Assembly: GCF_002592005.1 (NCBI RefSeq)
Contig: NZ_NVQF01000006.1
Location: forward strand, 48,094-112,093
Direction: 5' to 3'
Length of the DNA stretch: 64,000 nucleotides
DNA from: Mycolicibacterium palauense
GTDB lineage: Bacteria > Actinomycetota > Actinomycetes > Mycobacteriales > Mycobacteriaceae
Part shown: positions 9,424 through 18,297 of the stretch, in pieces
Numbering within the stretch: position 1 is the first letter of the stretch
Layout of the letters: each line of letters opens with the position of its first letter
Program-made: the position numbers and the translations under genes
The notes under the pieces: generated by a model
Told to the model about the DNA's origin: nothing
Databases searched by the model: none
Seen by the model: only the letters and a program-made list of their open reading frames with translations

Positions 9424-10605
9424 ATGACCGCCCCCGAGACGAGCCCGCCACGGTTGCCGTGGGACGCGGCCGATCCCCACCCCTTCTACGAGGCACGCCG
9501 CCGCGAGGGCACCGTGGTGTGGGACGGGACCGCCCAGGCGTGGCTCGCGCTGGGCTATCACGCCGTCCGCGAGGTGCTGTCCGGGCCGGGCTGGATCAGC
9601 GATCCCCGCGCCGGGCGCCCCTCCCGCGATGCCCCCGCGTTCCTCGACCCGCAGTTCGTCGAGGCGAACATGCTGTTCACCGATGCAGCACCACACGGTC
9701 GGCTGCGCGGCGCGGTGCGTGACGTGTTCACCCGCTCGTTCGTCACCGGCCTCACCGACGGCGTCGAGTCGATCTGCGCCGACGTCATCTCGGCGGTGCA
9801 CGTGCAGGACCCGGTCGAGGTGATGTCCCGGATCGCGCTGCCGCTGCCGATCGCGGTCATCGGCGCCTGGATGGGCCTGGACGCCGGTCAGTGCGGTGCG
9901 CTGCGCGACCACTCCCCGTCCATCGTCCGGATCCTGGGCGGCTTCAGCGACGACCGCGAACTCCGGGACGGCCTCTCCGCGGCCGCCGCGCTGATCGCCG
10001 ATTTCCTGCCGGCCGCCGCCGACCGCCGCGCCCGCCCCGGCGACGATCTGCTCAGCTTCATCGCCGCGGATCCCGGCCTCAGCCTCGACGAGGTCGTGGT
10101 CACCGCGATCCTCGTCGCGGTGGCCGGTCACGAGACCACCGCCAACCTCCTCGGCGCCGGCCTCATCCGGCTTCTCACGCCCACGCCCGACGGCACCCGC
10201 CTCGCCGACGGGATCGACCCCGCCGATCCCGCGGCCGTCACCGAACTGCTGCGCCTGGACGCACCCGTCCAGGCCGCCGCCCGCACCGCCACCACCGACC
10301 ACCACCTCGACGGTGTCACCATCCGTCGCGGCGAACCCGTCCTGGCCTGTGTGGCTGCCGCCAACCGCGACCCGGAGGTCTACCCGCGGCCCGACGACTT
10401 CCGGCCCGGCCGCCGGGGACCCGCACCCCTGAGCTTCGGCCACGGCGCGCACTACTGCCTGGGCGCCCCCCTGGCCCGGCTCGAGATCGCCGTCGCGCTG
10501 CGGCAGTTCCTGGACCGCGAACCGATCCTCACCGGCACACCCGTCTGGCGCGACACCCCCGCCATTCGCGGACCACTCACCGTCCCAGCCGTATTCACCG
10601 CCTAG
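9424..10605 (+). CDS. cytochrome P450
   Basis: A 393-residue bacterial P450. Visible signatures: the I-helix oxygen-binding motif AGHETT near residue 238, ExxR in ELLRLDAPV, and the heme-ligand loop FGHGAHYCLGAPLAR near residue 339 with the proximal cysteine. It would need a ferredoxin and reductase from elsewhere, since none is adjacent. Substrate unknown. Control by the divergent TetR gene is likely. Confidence 0.9.
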   Translation: MTAPETSPPRLPWDAADPHPFYEARRREGTVVWDGTAQAWLALGYHAVREVLSGPGWISDPRAGRPSRDAPAFLDPQFVEANMLFTDAAPHGRLRGAVRDVFTRSFVTGLTDGVESICADVISAVHVQDPVEVMSRIALPLPIAVIGAWMGLDAGQCGALRDHSPSIVRILGGFSDDRELRDGLSAAAALIADFLPAAADRRARPGDDLLSFIAADPGLSLDEVVVTAILVAVAGHETTANLLGAGLIRLLTPTPDGTRLADGIDPADPAAVTELLRLDAPVQAAARTATTDHHLDGVTIRRGEPVLACVAAANRDPEVYPRPDDFRPGRRGPAPLSFGHGAHYCLGAPLARLEIAVALRQFLDREPILTGTPVWRDTPAIRGPLTVPAVFTA

Positions 10606-10640
10606 GACACCGCACGCCCGATAGGACACCGCATGCCCGA
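10603..10640 (+). repeat. 19-bp tandem repeat across stop and start codons
   Basis: Two 19-bp copies starting taggacaccgca differ at one base. The first copy carries the P450 stop codon, the second the ATG of the next gene and its AGGA ribosome-binding site. Confidence 0.7.
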
Positions 10641-12048
10641 TGACCGAAGACCGGTGCCGACCGGCCGGCTCAAGCGCACCATGCCGTTGGCGGGGTTCAC
10701 CGCACGCGCTGCCGGCGGCCGCCTCGTCGCCGGACTGCAGCAGCGCGCGGGCCGGGACGGCGCGGTCGAACGCTTCCACGAACGCACCGCCGAGCGCTAC
10801 GCGGAACTGCTCGGCCATTCCCGGGGCGTGTTGATGAAGATGGGCCAGATCATGTCCATGCTCGACTCCCGCGCCGTGGGCACGGGCGGATTCTGGCCCT
10901 ACCAGGCCGCGATGACACGATTGCAGGCCGACGCGCACCCCATGCATCCCGATCTGGTCCGCGAAACCCTGGACTCCGAACTCGGTTGCAGAACGGAGCT
11001 CTTCGCCGAGTTCGGCGACGAGCCGGTGGCGGCGGCCTCGATCGGTCAGGTACACCGCGCGGTCCTGCACGACGGCCGCCACGTCGCGGTGAAGATCCAG
11101 TACCCCGGCGTCGCCAGGGCGATCCGCCACGACCTGGCCAACTCCGAACTGCTGGCCACGTTTCTGCGCTTCGTCACCTCGGCGTCGGGCATCAGGGTCG
11201 ATGTTCAGGCGGTGGCCCGCGAGGCGGCGGCGCGCATCTCCGAGGAGGTGGACTACCGGCACGAGGCACGGACCGTGGCGCGCTTCGCCGAGCTCTACCG
11301 CGGGCACCCCTTCATCCGGATTCCCGATGTCGTCGACGACCTGTCCGGTGATCGGGTGCTCACCATGACCTATCTCGACGGAATGGATTGGGCCGCGGCA
11401 CAACAGGCCGAGCAGGAGCTGAAGAACGCCTGGGCGGAGGCGATCACTCGTTTCAGCCAGGGCAACTTCAGACACGCCAACCTGATGCACGCCGACCCAC
11501 ACCCGGGTAACTACCGCTTCTCCGAGGACGGCACGGTCGGCTTCGTCGACTTCGGCTGCGTGAAGGTGCTGCCCGAACTGCAGCGTCGACGGCTCGTCGC
11601 GATGAATCGCGCCGTCTTCGAGGGCCGCAAGGACGACTACCGGGACCTGATGACCCAGGCGGGATTCCTCTCCGACGACTCCGATCTGACCGCCGACGAT
11701 CTCTATCGTTGGCAATCGGACATGCTCTACGAAGTCGTCGGCGCACCCCAACCCGTCACCTACACCCCCGAGACCACCGCGCGCACCATCCGCGGGCTCT
11801 TCGACGTGCGCGACGGCACGCATCCGATGGCCCGGATGACCGTTCCCGACGATTTCGTCTTCCTCAGTCGCCTGCAACTGGCCGTGCTGAGCGTGTGCGC
11901 CGGCCTGAACGCCACCATGTATTCGCGATCACTGTTCGACGACATCGACGCGGTCGCCGACCCGGTCAGCGAGCTCGGCAGACAGCACCACGCCTGGGTG
12001 CGCGAGCGTGGACTGCCCATGGCCCTCGACCACCACGACCACCCGTGA
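10633..12048 (+). CDS. AarF/UbiB (ABC1)-family atypical kinase
   Basis: A 471-residue ABC1-family protein with the KxGQ motif in VLMKMGQIMSMLD (about residue 75), the Ala-rich loop AAASIGQVHRA, the VAVKIQYPGV lysine, MHADPHPGNYR catalytic loop and VDFGCVK metal-binding loop. UbiB/AarF proteins are ATP-binding proteins tied to quinone or lipid metabolism. Start is ATG 10633 with AGGA ten bases upstream. It directly follows the P450 gene and may be co-transcribed; no functional link is evident. Confidence 0.85.
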   Translation: MPDDRRPVPTGRLKRTMPLAGFTARAAGGRLVAGLQQRAGRDGAVERFHERTAERYAELLGHSRGVLMKMGQIMSMLDSRAVGTGGFWPYQAAMTRLQADAHPMHPDLVRETLDSELGCRTELFAEFGDEPVAAASIGQVHRAVLHDGRHVAVKIQYPGVARAIRHDLANSELLATFLRFVTSASGIRVDVQAVAREAAARISEEVDYRHEARTVARFAELYRGHPFIRIPDVVDDLSGDRVLTMTYLDGMDWAAAQQAEQELKNAWAEAITRFSQGNFRHANLMHADPHPGNYRFSEDGTVGFVDFGCVKVLPELQRRRLVAMNRAVFEGRKDDYRDLMTQAGFLSDDSDLTADDLYRWQSDMLYEVVGAPQPVTYTPETTARTIRGLFDVRDGTHPMARMTVPDDFVFLSRLQLAVLSVCAGLNATMYSRSLFDDIDAVADPVSELGRQHHAWVRERGLPMALDHHDHP

Positions 12049-12078
12049 CGCCGTACGGCCCGGTTTTCGCGGTCCGTT

Positions 12079-13098
12079 CTACGGTGCGGTCCGTCCGCGC
12101 CCGTCGATCGGCGGTATCACCAGGTCGGCGAGCGCCCGGGGCGGGCCGAGGTGAAAGCCCTGACCGCGGCGAATTCCCATTCGGCGCAGGACATCGGCCT
12201 GGCCCTCGGTCTCGATCGCCTCGGCCACCGTGTCGGCATTGAGCTCCGCGGCCAGCGCCACCAGTGCGGTCACCAGGGCCCGTTTGACGGGATCGGTGTC
12301 GATGCCGGCTACCAGCTCTCCGTCGATCTTGATGACGTCGGGGCGCAGGCGCAGCAGCTGGGTGAAGCTGGCGTACCCGGCACCGGCGTCGTCGACGGCC
12401 ACCAGGATGCCGCGGTCGCGCAACGGCTGAAGGGCCGCCGCCAGATCTTCCGGGAAGGGTTCGTGCTCGGTGATCTCCACTGTCAACGTCCGGTCCTCGG
12501 CGACCAACATGTCACGGATGGCCGGGTCGAGCACCGCGGCGGGGCTGAGGTTGACCGCCAGGCCGTACTCCGGCGGTATCGCCCGGGCCGCGGTCACAAT
12601 GGTGTGCAGGGCGGCGAGTTCGAGCGCGATTCCCCGGCGGACCCGCAGGGCGGTGCCGAACCACTGCGCCGGGCTCAGCCCCATCTCGGCGGGGAACCGC
12701 GACAGACCCTCGAAACCCACGGTCTCCCCGGACGCGAGGTCGATGATCGGCTGAAAGACGGCGCTCACGTTCTCCGGATTCGCCAGCAGCGCATCCATGC
12801 ACTCCTCCAGCCGGTGGGTCTCGGCGCCCTCCGGCGCCATCACCGAGGCCAGAAATCGTGTCGTCGAGTGCCGATCGTGCTGTTCGCCCCGGTTCAGCAT
12901 GTCGGTCAGCAGAGCCGACAACTGAAAATGCGTGCCGACCAACGCGGACACGAAGCCGCTGATCGACATGGTCGCATCGACATCGAGGTCGGTGAACGCC
13001 CCGACCCGGGTCGACGCCAGCAACAGAGATCCGATTGCCACGTCGTTGTGCAGCAGCGGAATCACCACCCAAGACCGCGTCCCCCACTGCACATTCAA
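12079..13098 (-). CDS. GAF-EAL cyclic-di-GMP phosphodiesterase, 5'-truncated
   Basis: The C-terminal 230 residues form an EAL domain with its catalytic set: FEGLSRF, NLSP, EITEHEP, DDAGAGYASF, IKIDGELV and AEAIETEGQ. It should hydrolyse c-di-GMP. The N-terminus begins in the middle of a GAF sensor domain (WGTRSWVVIPLLHNDVAIG). The only starts available are rare (TTG at 13098), and the frame continues open with GAF-like sequence (RRAENRAL) to about 13115 before running into the recombinase remnant. The promoter and first part of the sensor were therefore probably lost at an insertion or rearrangement junction near 13115-13195. Confidence 0.75.
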   Translation of the reverse strand: MNVQWGTRSWVVIPLLHNDVAIGSLLLASTRVGAFTDLDVDATMSISGFVSALVGTHFQLSALLTDMLNRGEQHDRHSTTRFLASVMAPEGAETHRLEECMDALLANPENVSAVFQPIIDLASGETVGFEGLSRFPAEMGLSPAQWFGTALRVRRGIALELAALHTIVTAARAIPPEYGLAVNLSPAAVLDPAIRDMLVAEDRTLTVEITEHEPFPEDLAAALQPLRDRGILVAVDDAGAGYASFTQLLRLRPDVIKIDGELVAGIDTDPVKRALVTALVALAAELNADTVAEAIETEGQADVLRRMGIRRGQGFHLGPPRALADLVIPPIDGRGRTAP

Positions 13099-13196
13099 TG
13101 CTCGGTTCTCTGCCCGACGGGGCGTGTCGAAGGTCTTCGGCAGGTACGTCGATGATGATGGAACCAGTGCTCGTGGGGTGAGATAAGGAGCCGGGG

Positions 13197-14122
13197 ATGG
13201 TTGGCGATTCGGCTGATGGTTGGACTCTCTATTTCTACGATTTCCGCCGACCCTTCGTATCGGTGGACGACGTGGTTCCGGGTTTGGGTGATGTTCAGAC
13301 CTGGGCGAGGCGAAACGGTGCGCGTGATGGCACTCCTTTCTTTCTTGACCCGTGGGGCCGGGCGGATGTGTTGGTGAACGCCTACTGGCGGGATCCGTTG
13401 GTGAGGGGACGAGCGGCAGCGACGCTACGTCGTTACGTCGTTACGCTTTGTCCTTGAAGGTCTGGCTGGATTTCTTGCACGCGTTAGGTGTTCGATGGGA
13501 TCGGGCGTCTCGGTCGGAGTTGGCTGCGTTCAAGGAGTGGCGGTTGTCGGCTGAGGAGAACCCTACGCATATGGGGGCTAATAGTGTCTGTGTCGATCGC
13601 GCGGCGATTCGCAGCTTCTACCTGTGGGCGGCCGAGCTGCATGGCGTGGACAACCCCGTCCGTGCCCGTACGATTGCCACCTCTCGCGTGGTCGGCGAAA
13701 AGGTTGTGTTGGAGAGCATGCCTTCGGGGATGCGTAAGGCGGACGTGAAGTGGCTTACTCCGCAGGCGTTTCGGTTGTGGCGGAACTTGGGGTTGCGCGG
13801 CTTCACGACGGAGGGCTTGCCGGGTCCGGACTGGCGTGGAACGACTGAGGATTGCGATGTCGCGTTCGTGGAGGGGCTGTTCGGGGCGGGCTTGCGAATC
13901 GGCGAGTGGGCCAGCATGTTGACCGTCGAGGTGCCGGCGGAGGGTTCCGAGGGTTTGGTGCGTTCGCGCGTGGCGTCGTGTTGTGCGAAGGGTGGTCCTG
14001 GGCGTCCGTTTTGGATGCAGCGCCGCGTCGTCCAGCACGTTCATTTCTATCTGCGGGAAGGTAGCCGCAGCGCGGCCATCGCCCGCGCCCACCACTATCA
14101 CCGCAGGTCAACGCATCAATAG
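13197..14122 (+). pseudogene. tyrosine recombinase/integrase remnant
   Basis: Two reading frames together give a phage-integrase-like protein. One is 13197-13457 (good AAGGAG and ATG). The other is from about 13427 to 14122, with a SAM-like core-binding region (LRRYALSLKVWLDFLHALG) and the beginning of a catalytic domain (GLFGAGLRIGEWASMLTVE). A direct 8-bp duplication, acgtcgtt twice at 13427-13442, causes the frame change. Removing one copy restores ATLRRYALSLKVW. The 3' end lacks the HxxR...Y part of the active site, so the gene is also truncated. It marks the left edge of the zinc island. Confidence 0.7.
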
Positions 14123-14536
14123 ACTCGAACTACAACTGTAGTACTAGCTGCCGAAAACGCTCACCTGAGAAACAAGATCAGAACACTCTCCGCAGTGATC
14201 ACCGAACTCACCCACGAAACATCCAGATCCAACGTCGTTGTCCCCTTGCCGCGAAAACAACCGCAGGGGAACGCCAAAGGTAGGCATGGATGACCCCGAG
14301 GTCGACGCACCGAACACATGGAGGTCACCCAAGATCACCGGTCTCGCACCGCGACCCCCTCCACCCCCGCAGTACTGCCTCGGGACGCGGCTTGCGAAGC
14401 AGACCTTTTGCTTAGAAACGAGTTTCAACCAGATCGTGTTTCGAGTATCGGAGGCTCGTGCGGGTTGGAGTCCGGCGAAACATTGCAGCGACCCAGCTCG
14501 GCATGTTGGGAATTGGTGCCACGACCCTTCACTAGG
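14123..14536. other. intergenic stretch without a recognisable gene
   Basis: About 414 bp between the recombinase remnant and the YcgQ-like gene. No open frame with family features, RNA gene or repeat was recognised. It may hold decayed remainder of the recombinase element. Confidence 0.4.
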
Positions 14537-15244
14537 TCAGTAGCTGTACGGATTGGCCGGAGGCTGAATCTGCTCGACCGCCGACACCTCGATATGAGGA
14601 GTGGTGCGCCGCGACGGATCGCTTTGGCCGTCAGGGATCTTGCCTTCGACCCGTACCCAGGCGCCGTCGGGTAGATCGGCAGCGACATCGCCTGCAGGGC
14701 CGTCGAGATCGATTCGGGCCAAGGAAGCGTCGGCGGCGCAGCAGAGGATGACGATGCGTCCGAGCTGGGTGTGGTCGCCGTCGGTCATGGTGAACCCGAT
14801 GATGCTGATCAGCCGACCGTCGAGGGTGCCCGCGGAATCCTGGGCGATGCGTACCAGCACCTCAGGCAGTGCGAGCTCTGGGGCGCGCTCGGCCGGCAGC
14901 GCGGGAAACGGCCTGCGTAGCACCTCGGTCGACACTTCTCGCACGGCGGGTTTGGCGGTCTGTGGCCCGATCGCCGGCGGAACCACGAAACCCAACAGCG
15001 CAACCGGGAGGATCAGCAGCCACGCCACTCCGGATCGGTGGGCATGACCGTCTTCCGTGACGTGGCCACGGTGGACATCGCGGCCGATTGACACGAGCGC
15101 CAACACGATCAGCAGCACCGCAGATGCCACCAGCCATGGCAGCAACGACGGCTTCACATAACGGGCGAAGCTGCCGGTGATCGCGATGACCAGGGTGCAC
15201 ACCCCGACCAACAGCATCATCGCCGTCTCGGTTTCTCGGCTCAT
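14537..15244 (-). CDS. TIGR03943/UPF0703 (YcgQ-like) permease-associated protein
   Basis: A 235-residue protein with four N-terminal hydrophobic segments (MMLLVGVCTLVIAITGSFARYV, LLPWLVASAVLLIVLALV) and a soluble C-terminal domain containing ILCCAADAS and WVRVEGKI. This is the TIGR03943/DUF1980 family (B. subtilis YcgQ). Its ATG overlaps the TGA of the upstream permease gene (ATGA). YcgQ-YcgR pairs are often found near COG0523 genes and in zinc regulons, which fits this island. The transported species is unproven. Confidence 0.75.
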   Translation of the reverse strand: MSRETETAMMLLVGVCTLVIAITGSFARYVKPSLLPWLVASAVLLIVLALVSIGRDVHRGHVTEDGHAHRSGVAWLLILPVALLGFVVPPAIGPQTAKPAVREVSTEVLRRPFPALPAERAPELALPEVLVRIAQDSAGTLDGRLISIIGFTMTDGDHTQLGRIVILCCAADASLARIDLDGPAGDVAADLPDGAWVRVEGKIPDGQSDPSRRTTPHIEVSAVEQIQPPANPYSY

Positions 15245-16239
15245 CGATTCCCCACCACCAACAGACCCACCCCGGTCGCCACCAGGATCGCGACCGCAAA
15301 GGTCAGCGGAGCGAAGCGCAGGGCGAAAGCGCGACCGAACATGCCGACCTGCATGGCGAACAGTTTGATGTCGATGGCCGGGCCGACCACAAGGAATACC
15401 AATCGCGGCACCAGCGGAAGCATCGACAGGCTGGCCGCGACAAACGCGTCAGCCTCCGAGCACAACGCCAAGACAACGGCGAGTATCGCCATGACCGCGA
15501 TGCCCAGCACGAGCTGACCGGCCACGTGCTCATACACCCATGCCGGCACCACGATGTGCAGCGCCGCCGCAGCGGCGGCGCCGATCACCAAGTAGGAGGA
15601 TGCCTGCAGGAAATCGTGGCGAGCAGCCTCGGTGAACACGGTCCAGCGGGCTTCGTCGGCCCCATGCAGATGTGGCATCCGGCGGGTGATCCAACGGAGC
15701 TGGCCGAATCGCGCCCACAGCGCTCCCATGATCAATGCCGTCAGTAAGGACGCGATGCAGCGCGCCACGACCATCCCCGGCTCGCCGGGGAAGGCGACGG
15801 CCGTCGATACCAGCACGACCGGGTTGATGGCGGGCGCAGCGAGCATGAAGGTCAACGCGGCGGCACCGACGGCGCCCTCTCCGAAAAGCCGACGGGCAAT
15901 CGGAACCGAACCGCACTCACAGCCGGGTAGGACCGCACCGCCGACGCCGGCGGCCACGATCGCCGCACTGGGTCGGCGGGGCAGCCAGCGTGCCAGGCGG
16001 TCGGGGGTGACCCAGGCCGCGACCGCACCACTGACGAGCACGCCGAGGGCCAGGAACGGAATCGCCTGCACGAAGATCCCACAGAACACCGTCGCCGCGG
16101 TCGCGATGCCGGGCGTCCCCGCGACGAAACTCCGCAACGTCGATCCCGCGAGCGCCAGCCCGACGACCACGGCGACGAGGACCTGCATCGACCCCGGCCG
16201 GAAGCGCTGTGACTGAGTCTTCACCGTCACGGCGGCCAT
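15241..16239 (-). CDS. UPF0718/DUF318 (YcgR-like) permease
   Basis: About 332 residues and eight or more membrane helices. Conserved motifs: PGCECGSVPIARRL around residue 105 (two Cys) and ALCSEADAFVAAS, which are hallmarks of the DUF318 permeases. ATG at 16239 is chosen (MAAVTVKTQ); the frame is open to a weaker start at 16281. It forms a two-gene operon with the YcgQ-like gene. The cysteines and the zinc-island context suggest metal or metallophore movement; no direct proof. A second, broken copy of this family's C-terminus lies at 25400-25640. Confidence 0.75.
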   Translation of the reverse strand: MAAVTVKTQSQRFRPGSMQVLVAVVVGLALAGSTLRSFVAGTPGIATAATVFCGIFVQAIPFLALGVLVSGAVAAWVTPDRLARWLPRRPSAAIVAAGVGGAVLPGCECGSVPIARRLFGEGAVGAAALTFMLAAPAINPVVLVSTAVAFPGEPGMVVARCIASLLTALIMGALWARFGQLRWITRRMPHLHGADEARWTVFTEAARHDFLQASSYLVIGAAAAAALHIVVPAWVYEHVAGQLVLGIAVMAILAVVLALCSEADAFVAASLSMLPLVPRLVFLVVGPAIDIKLFAMQVGMFGRAFALRFAPLTFAVAILVATGVGLLVVGNR

Positions 16240-16263
16240 TGTGCCAGTCGCGGGTCCGAAAGT

Positions 16264-16277
16264 GATGTCTGGACATC
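16264..16277. promoter_or_regulatory. inverted repeat upstream of the YcgR-like gene
   Basis: GATGTC-tg-GACATC, 6-bp perfect arms, lies 25 bp upstream of the permease start. It does not match the Zur-like boxes of the island, so this operon may answer to another regulator. Confidence 0.35.
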
Positions 16278-16424
16278 GCAAGAGACCCGGGATGACTTGA
16301 CCACCTCGCTGGTGACCGTCGCCGCGGCGCTCGGCCGTCGGAACGGTGGCCTACGGGTCCATTCGAGCAGAACCTCGAATGCCGACACGGATAGGTCGCG
16401 CCCATCTGCTTGCCTGATGAGGCG

Positions 16425-16670
16425 CTACCGGGCCGTCGCCGTGTTCGGCTCACGCCCCGCGAAGTCGCCAGCGCAGGCATCGGCGTGATGGGAGGGAAAC
16501 AGCGCCTGGCTGAGCAGCCGGAGGACGTCCTGGTTGGCCGCTACGTAGTACACAAACGTGCCCTGCCGGGGGCGTTGACCAGGCCGGCCAATCGCAGCTT
16601 GGCCGGATGCTGGCTGACAACCGAGGGCGAGACCTGGTCCAGCGTGGCGATCAGCGCGGTTGCCTAGGCC
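16425..16670 (-). pseudogene. decayed ArsR-family metal sensor
   Basis: In one reverse frame the sequence gives LDQVSPSVVSQHPAKLRLAGLV, the recognition helix of an ArsR protein; in a second frame it continues QGTFVYYVAANQDVLRLLSQAL. The second segment is nearly the same as RQGTFVYYSAADQTVLQVLCQAL of the intact ArsR gene at 31019-31384. The N-terminal third is absent and the two parts are out of frame. Confidence 0.7.
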
Positions 16671-16808
16671 AGGGGCATGGTGGCTCACTTTCGAATCGGC
16701 GCGTCGTGCTCCTGATTCGATGCTGTCAATGACACGTGGTGAGTGCTGGCAGACAACCTACGTGTCTCGCATCGCGCTCGATCTGCAGACCCGCCACGGT
16801 GCCCGAGG

Positions 16809-17205
16809 TCATGATCGGGTGGGCACTGACTCCGGGTTGGGAAACCGATCCGCCCAGGCCTCGGGGTCCAGCCCGGCTACGCCTATGACATAGGCGATGG
16901 CGTCGTACCAGCCCGCCGTCACCGTCAGTTCCAGAATCTCGCGAGTGTCGAACATCTTGCCGAGTTCGGCGAACAGGTCATCGGACATTGCGCTGGTGTC
17001 GGGCAGTTCGTCGGCCAGCGTCACCGTCGTGCTGCGTGCCACCCAGCGGGCGCATCCGCGCGGACAGATCCTCGTGATCGCGAACGCGCGCCAGGGGGGT
17101 GATGCCCGACCTGGGCGGCATCCACTTGTCCAGCAGTGCAGCGATATTGGGTTCGTACGGGGGTCCAACGGGGCTATACGCGCAGGACCTGTCACCCCGC
17201 CACCT
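16809..17205 (-). pseudogene. decayed carboxymuconolactone-decarboxylase-like gene
   Basis: The 5' part in one frame reads VGPPYEPNIAALLDKWMPP...LSARMRPLG, typical of AhpD/CMD-like proteins. The 3' part in another frame reads TREILELTVTAGWYDAIAYVIG...WADRFP. The central part with the active-site Cys pair is missing. So the gene has at least one frame change plus an internal deletion. Confidence 0.65.
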
Positions 17206-17338
17206 CCTCGGTGCGCTTCGCCTTTCGAAGCCCGATGAGAAGCACACGGTCGGCGTGGCGACGGCTTTCATGAATGCGGAGTCGGCGCTCGACTGCTATC
17301 TATTGAGTTATGCGCATGTGATGATCTATAGTAAGGGC

Positions 17339-17491
17339 ATGACAAGTACCGAGCACAAGACCCACAGCCACCCCGAGCATGTTCACGGGCCGAACTGCGG
17401 ACATGAAGCCGTCCCGCATGGCGACCACGTGGACTATCTGCATGACGGACACCGCCACGCAGCTCACGGAGACCACTACGACGAGCATTGA
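17339..17491 (+). CDS. histidine-rich 50-residue protein
   Basis: ATG at 17339 with TAAGG upstream opens a 50-codon frame with 14 His and one Cys (HGPNCGHEAVPHGDH and HDGHRHAAHGDHYDEH). The C-terminal pattern PHGDHVDYLHDGHRH is one I recognise as recurring in actinobacterial His-rich mini-proteins; their function is unknown. The composition suggests zinc or nickel binding, such as a chelator or donor. It stands alone between pseudogenes and the zinc-free ribosomal-protein operon, with a strong hairpin after it. A TATAGT -10-like element is at about 17327-17332. Confidence 0.7.
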   Translation: MTSTEHKTHSHPEHVHGPNCGHEAVPHGDHVDYLHDGHRHAAHGDHYDEH

Positions 17492-17524
17492 CCAACGATG
17501 GACACCGACCAACACCGAAGTCAC

Positions 17525-17560
17525 TGATGCCGGCCACGCGAGTTGCGATGGTCGGCATCA
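17525..17560. terminator. hairpin between convergent genes
   Basis: TGATGCCG and CGGCATCA form an 8-bp stem, extended by CCA/TGG, around a 12-nt loop. It lies between the His-rich gene (+) and the operon ending at 17613 (-). No U-tract follows, as is usual in mycobacteria. It could act in both directions. Confidence 0.55.
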
Positions 17561-17612
17561 GTTGTCGGGCGGGGGCACGGGAGTGGCCGTGGCAGTGGTG
17601 TCCGAGCGGGTC

Positions 17613-17999
17613 CTAGTTGGTGGCGATGGTGCGCCGGAGCTTGCCTGGCTCGAGGCAGAGCCGATCGGGCAGAGGCTCGCTTTCCCAGCGGCCTCGCTGC
17701 ACCCAAGCGCGGACGTCGCGTAGATCGTCGGGGCTGTCGATCGCCCCGATCAATCGGGCCGGTCCCTGCGGAACGCGATCGGCTGAGCACGGCTGCAGCA
17801 ATGCGATTCCGCCGCGGTGGTGTCGGGCTGGGCAGGTGAGATTGCCGAGTAGGCAGCTGGTGGTGACGAGCATGCCGCGGCGGGTGCTGCGGACAGTGGC
17901 TCGTAGTTGTTCGAGCATCGCCGGGCCCAGCGCCGACTGGCATCTGGTGCACAGCACCAGGGTGAACGGCCGGGCGGTGCCGTGCTGGGAGCGAGTCAT
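17613..17999 (-). CDS. cysteine-rich ferredoxin-like protein of unknown function
   Basis: A 128-residue protein with an early CTRC motif (LVLCTRCQSALGPAML), then TTSCLLGNLTC and QPC, i.e. five Cys spaced like a thioredoxin-fold [2Fe-2S] protein. The C-terminal half has an acidic LIGAIDSPDDLRDVRAW helix. ATG 17999 is preceded by AGAGAA and lies 26 bp after the S18 gene, so it is the last gene of the ribosomal-protein operon. Cofactor and role are unknown; it may carry metal or electrons under zinc limitation. Confidence 0.6.
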   Translation of the reverse strand: MTRSQHGTARPFTLVLCTRCQSALGPAMLEQLRATVRSTRRGMLVTTSCLLGNLTCPARHHRGGIALLQPCSADRVPQGPARLIGAIDSPDDLRDVRAWVQRGRWESEPLPDRLCLEPGKLRRTIATN

Positions 18000-18025
18000 G
18001 GGTTCTCTTGTGGGTTCGGCAGCGG

Positions 18026-18295
18026 TTAGCGGCCGCTGGCCTGACCGGGGTAGGGTAGCAAGGCCATTTCGCGGGCGTTCTTGATCGCCTGGGTGACGTG
18101 TCGCTGTTGCTGGACGGTGAGTCCGGTGACGCGCCGGGAGCGGATCTTGCCGCGTTCGGAGATGAACAGCCGCAGTGTCGGGGTGTCTTTGTAATCGACG
18201 GACGTCAGCCCGAGAGTCTTCATGAGGTTCTTCTTGGCCGTTATGGGCTTGTCGGGCGGGTTGTTGCGTCGAACCCGATTGGACTTGCTGGCCAT
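18026..18295 (-). CDS. rpsR2: 30S ribosomal protein S18, zinc-independent paralogue
   Basis: An 89-residue S18 ([30 protein letters not shown]). The N-terminus starts [14 protein letters not shown] and has none of the Cys residues of the C+ form. In mycobacteria such C- paralogues replace the zinc-binding versions when zinc is scarce. ATG 18295 sits just behind the S14 stop; a start at 18304 would overlap it. Part of the L28-L33-S14-S18 operon that diverges from mrf behind two Zur-like boxes. Confidence 0.93.
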   Translation of the reverse strand: MASKSNRVRRNNPPDKPITAKKNLMKTLGLTSVDYKDTPTLRLFISERGKIRSRRVTGLTVQQQRHVTQAIKNAREMALLPYPGQASGR

Positions 18296-18297
18296 GG

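Noticed and set aside
9352..11877. An 841-codon open frame on the minus strand across the P450 and AarF-like genes
   Set aside because: It is antisense to two well-recognised proteins and has a composition typical of high-GC shadow frames; no family motif.
14144..14543. Short frames on both strands between the recombinase remnant and the YcgQ-like gene
   Set aside because: No motif, no start signals, and composition typical of non-coding DNA.
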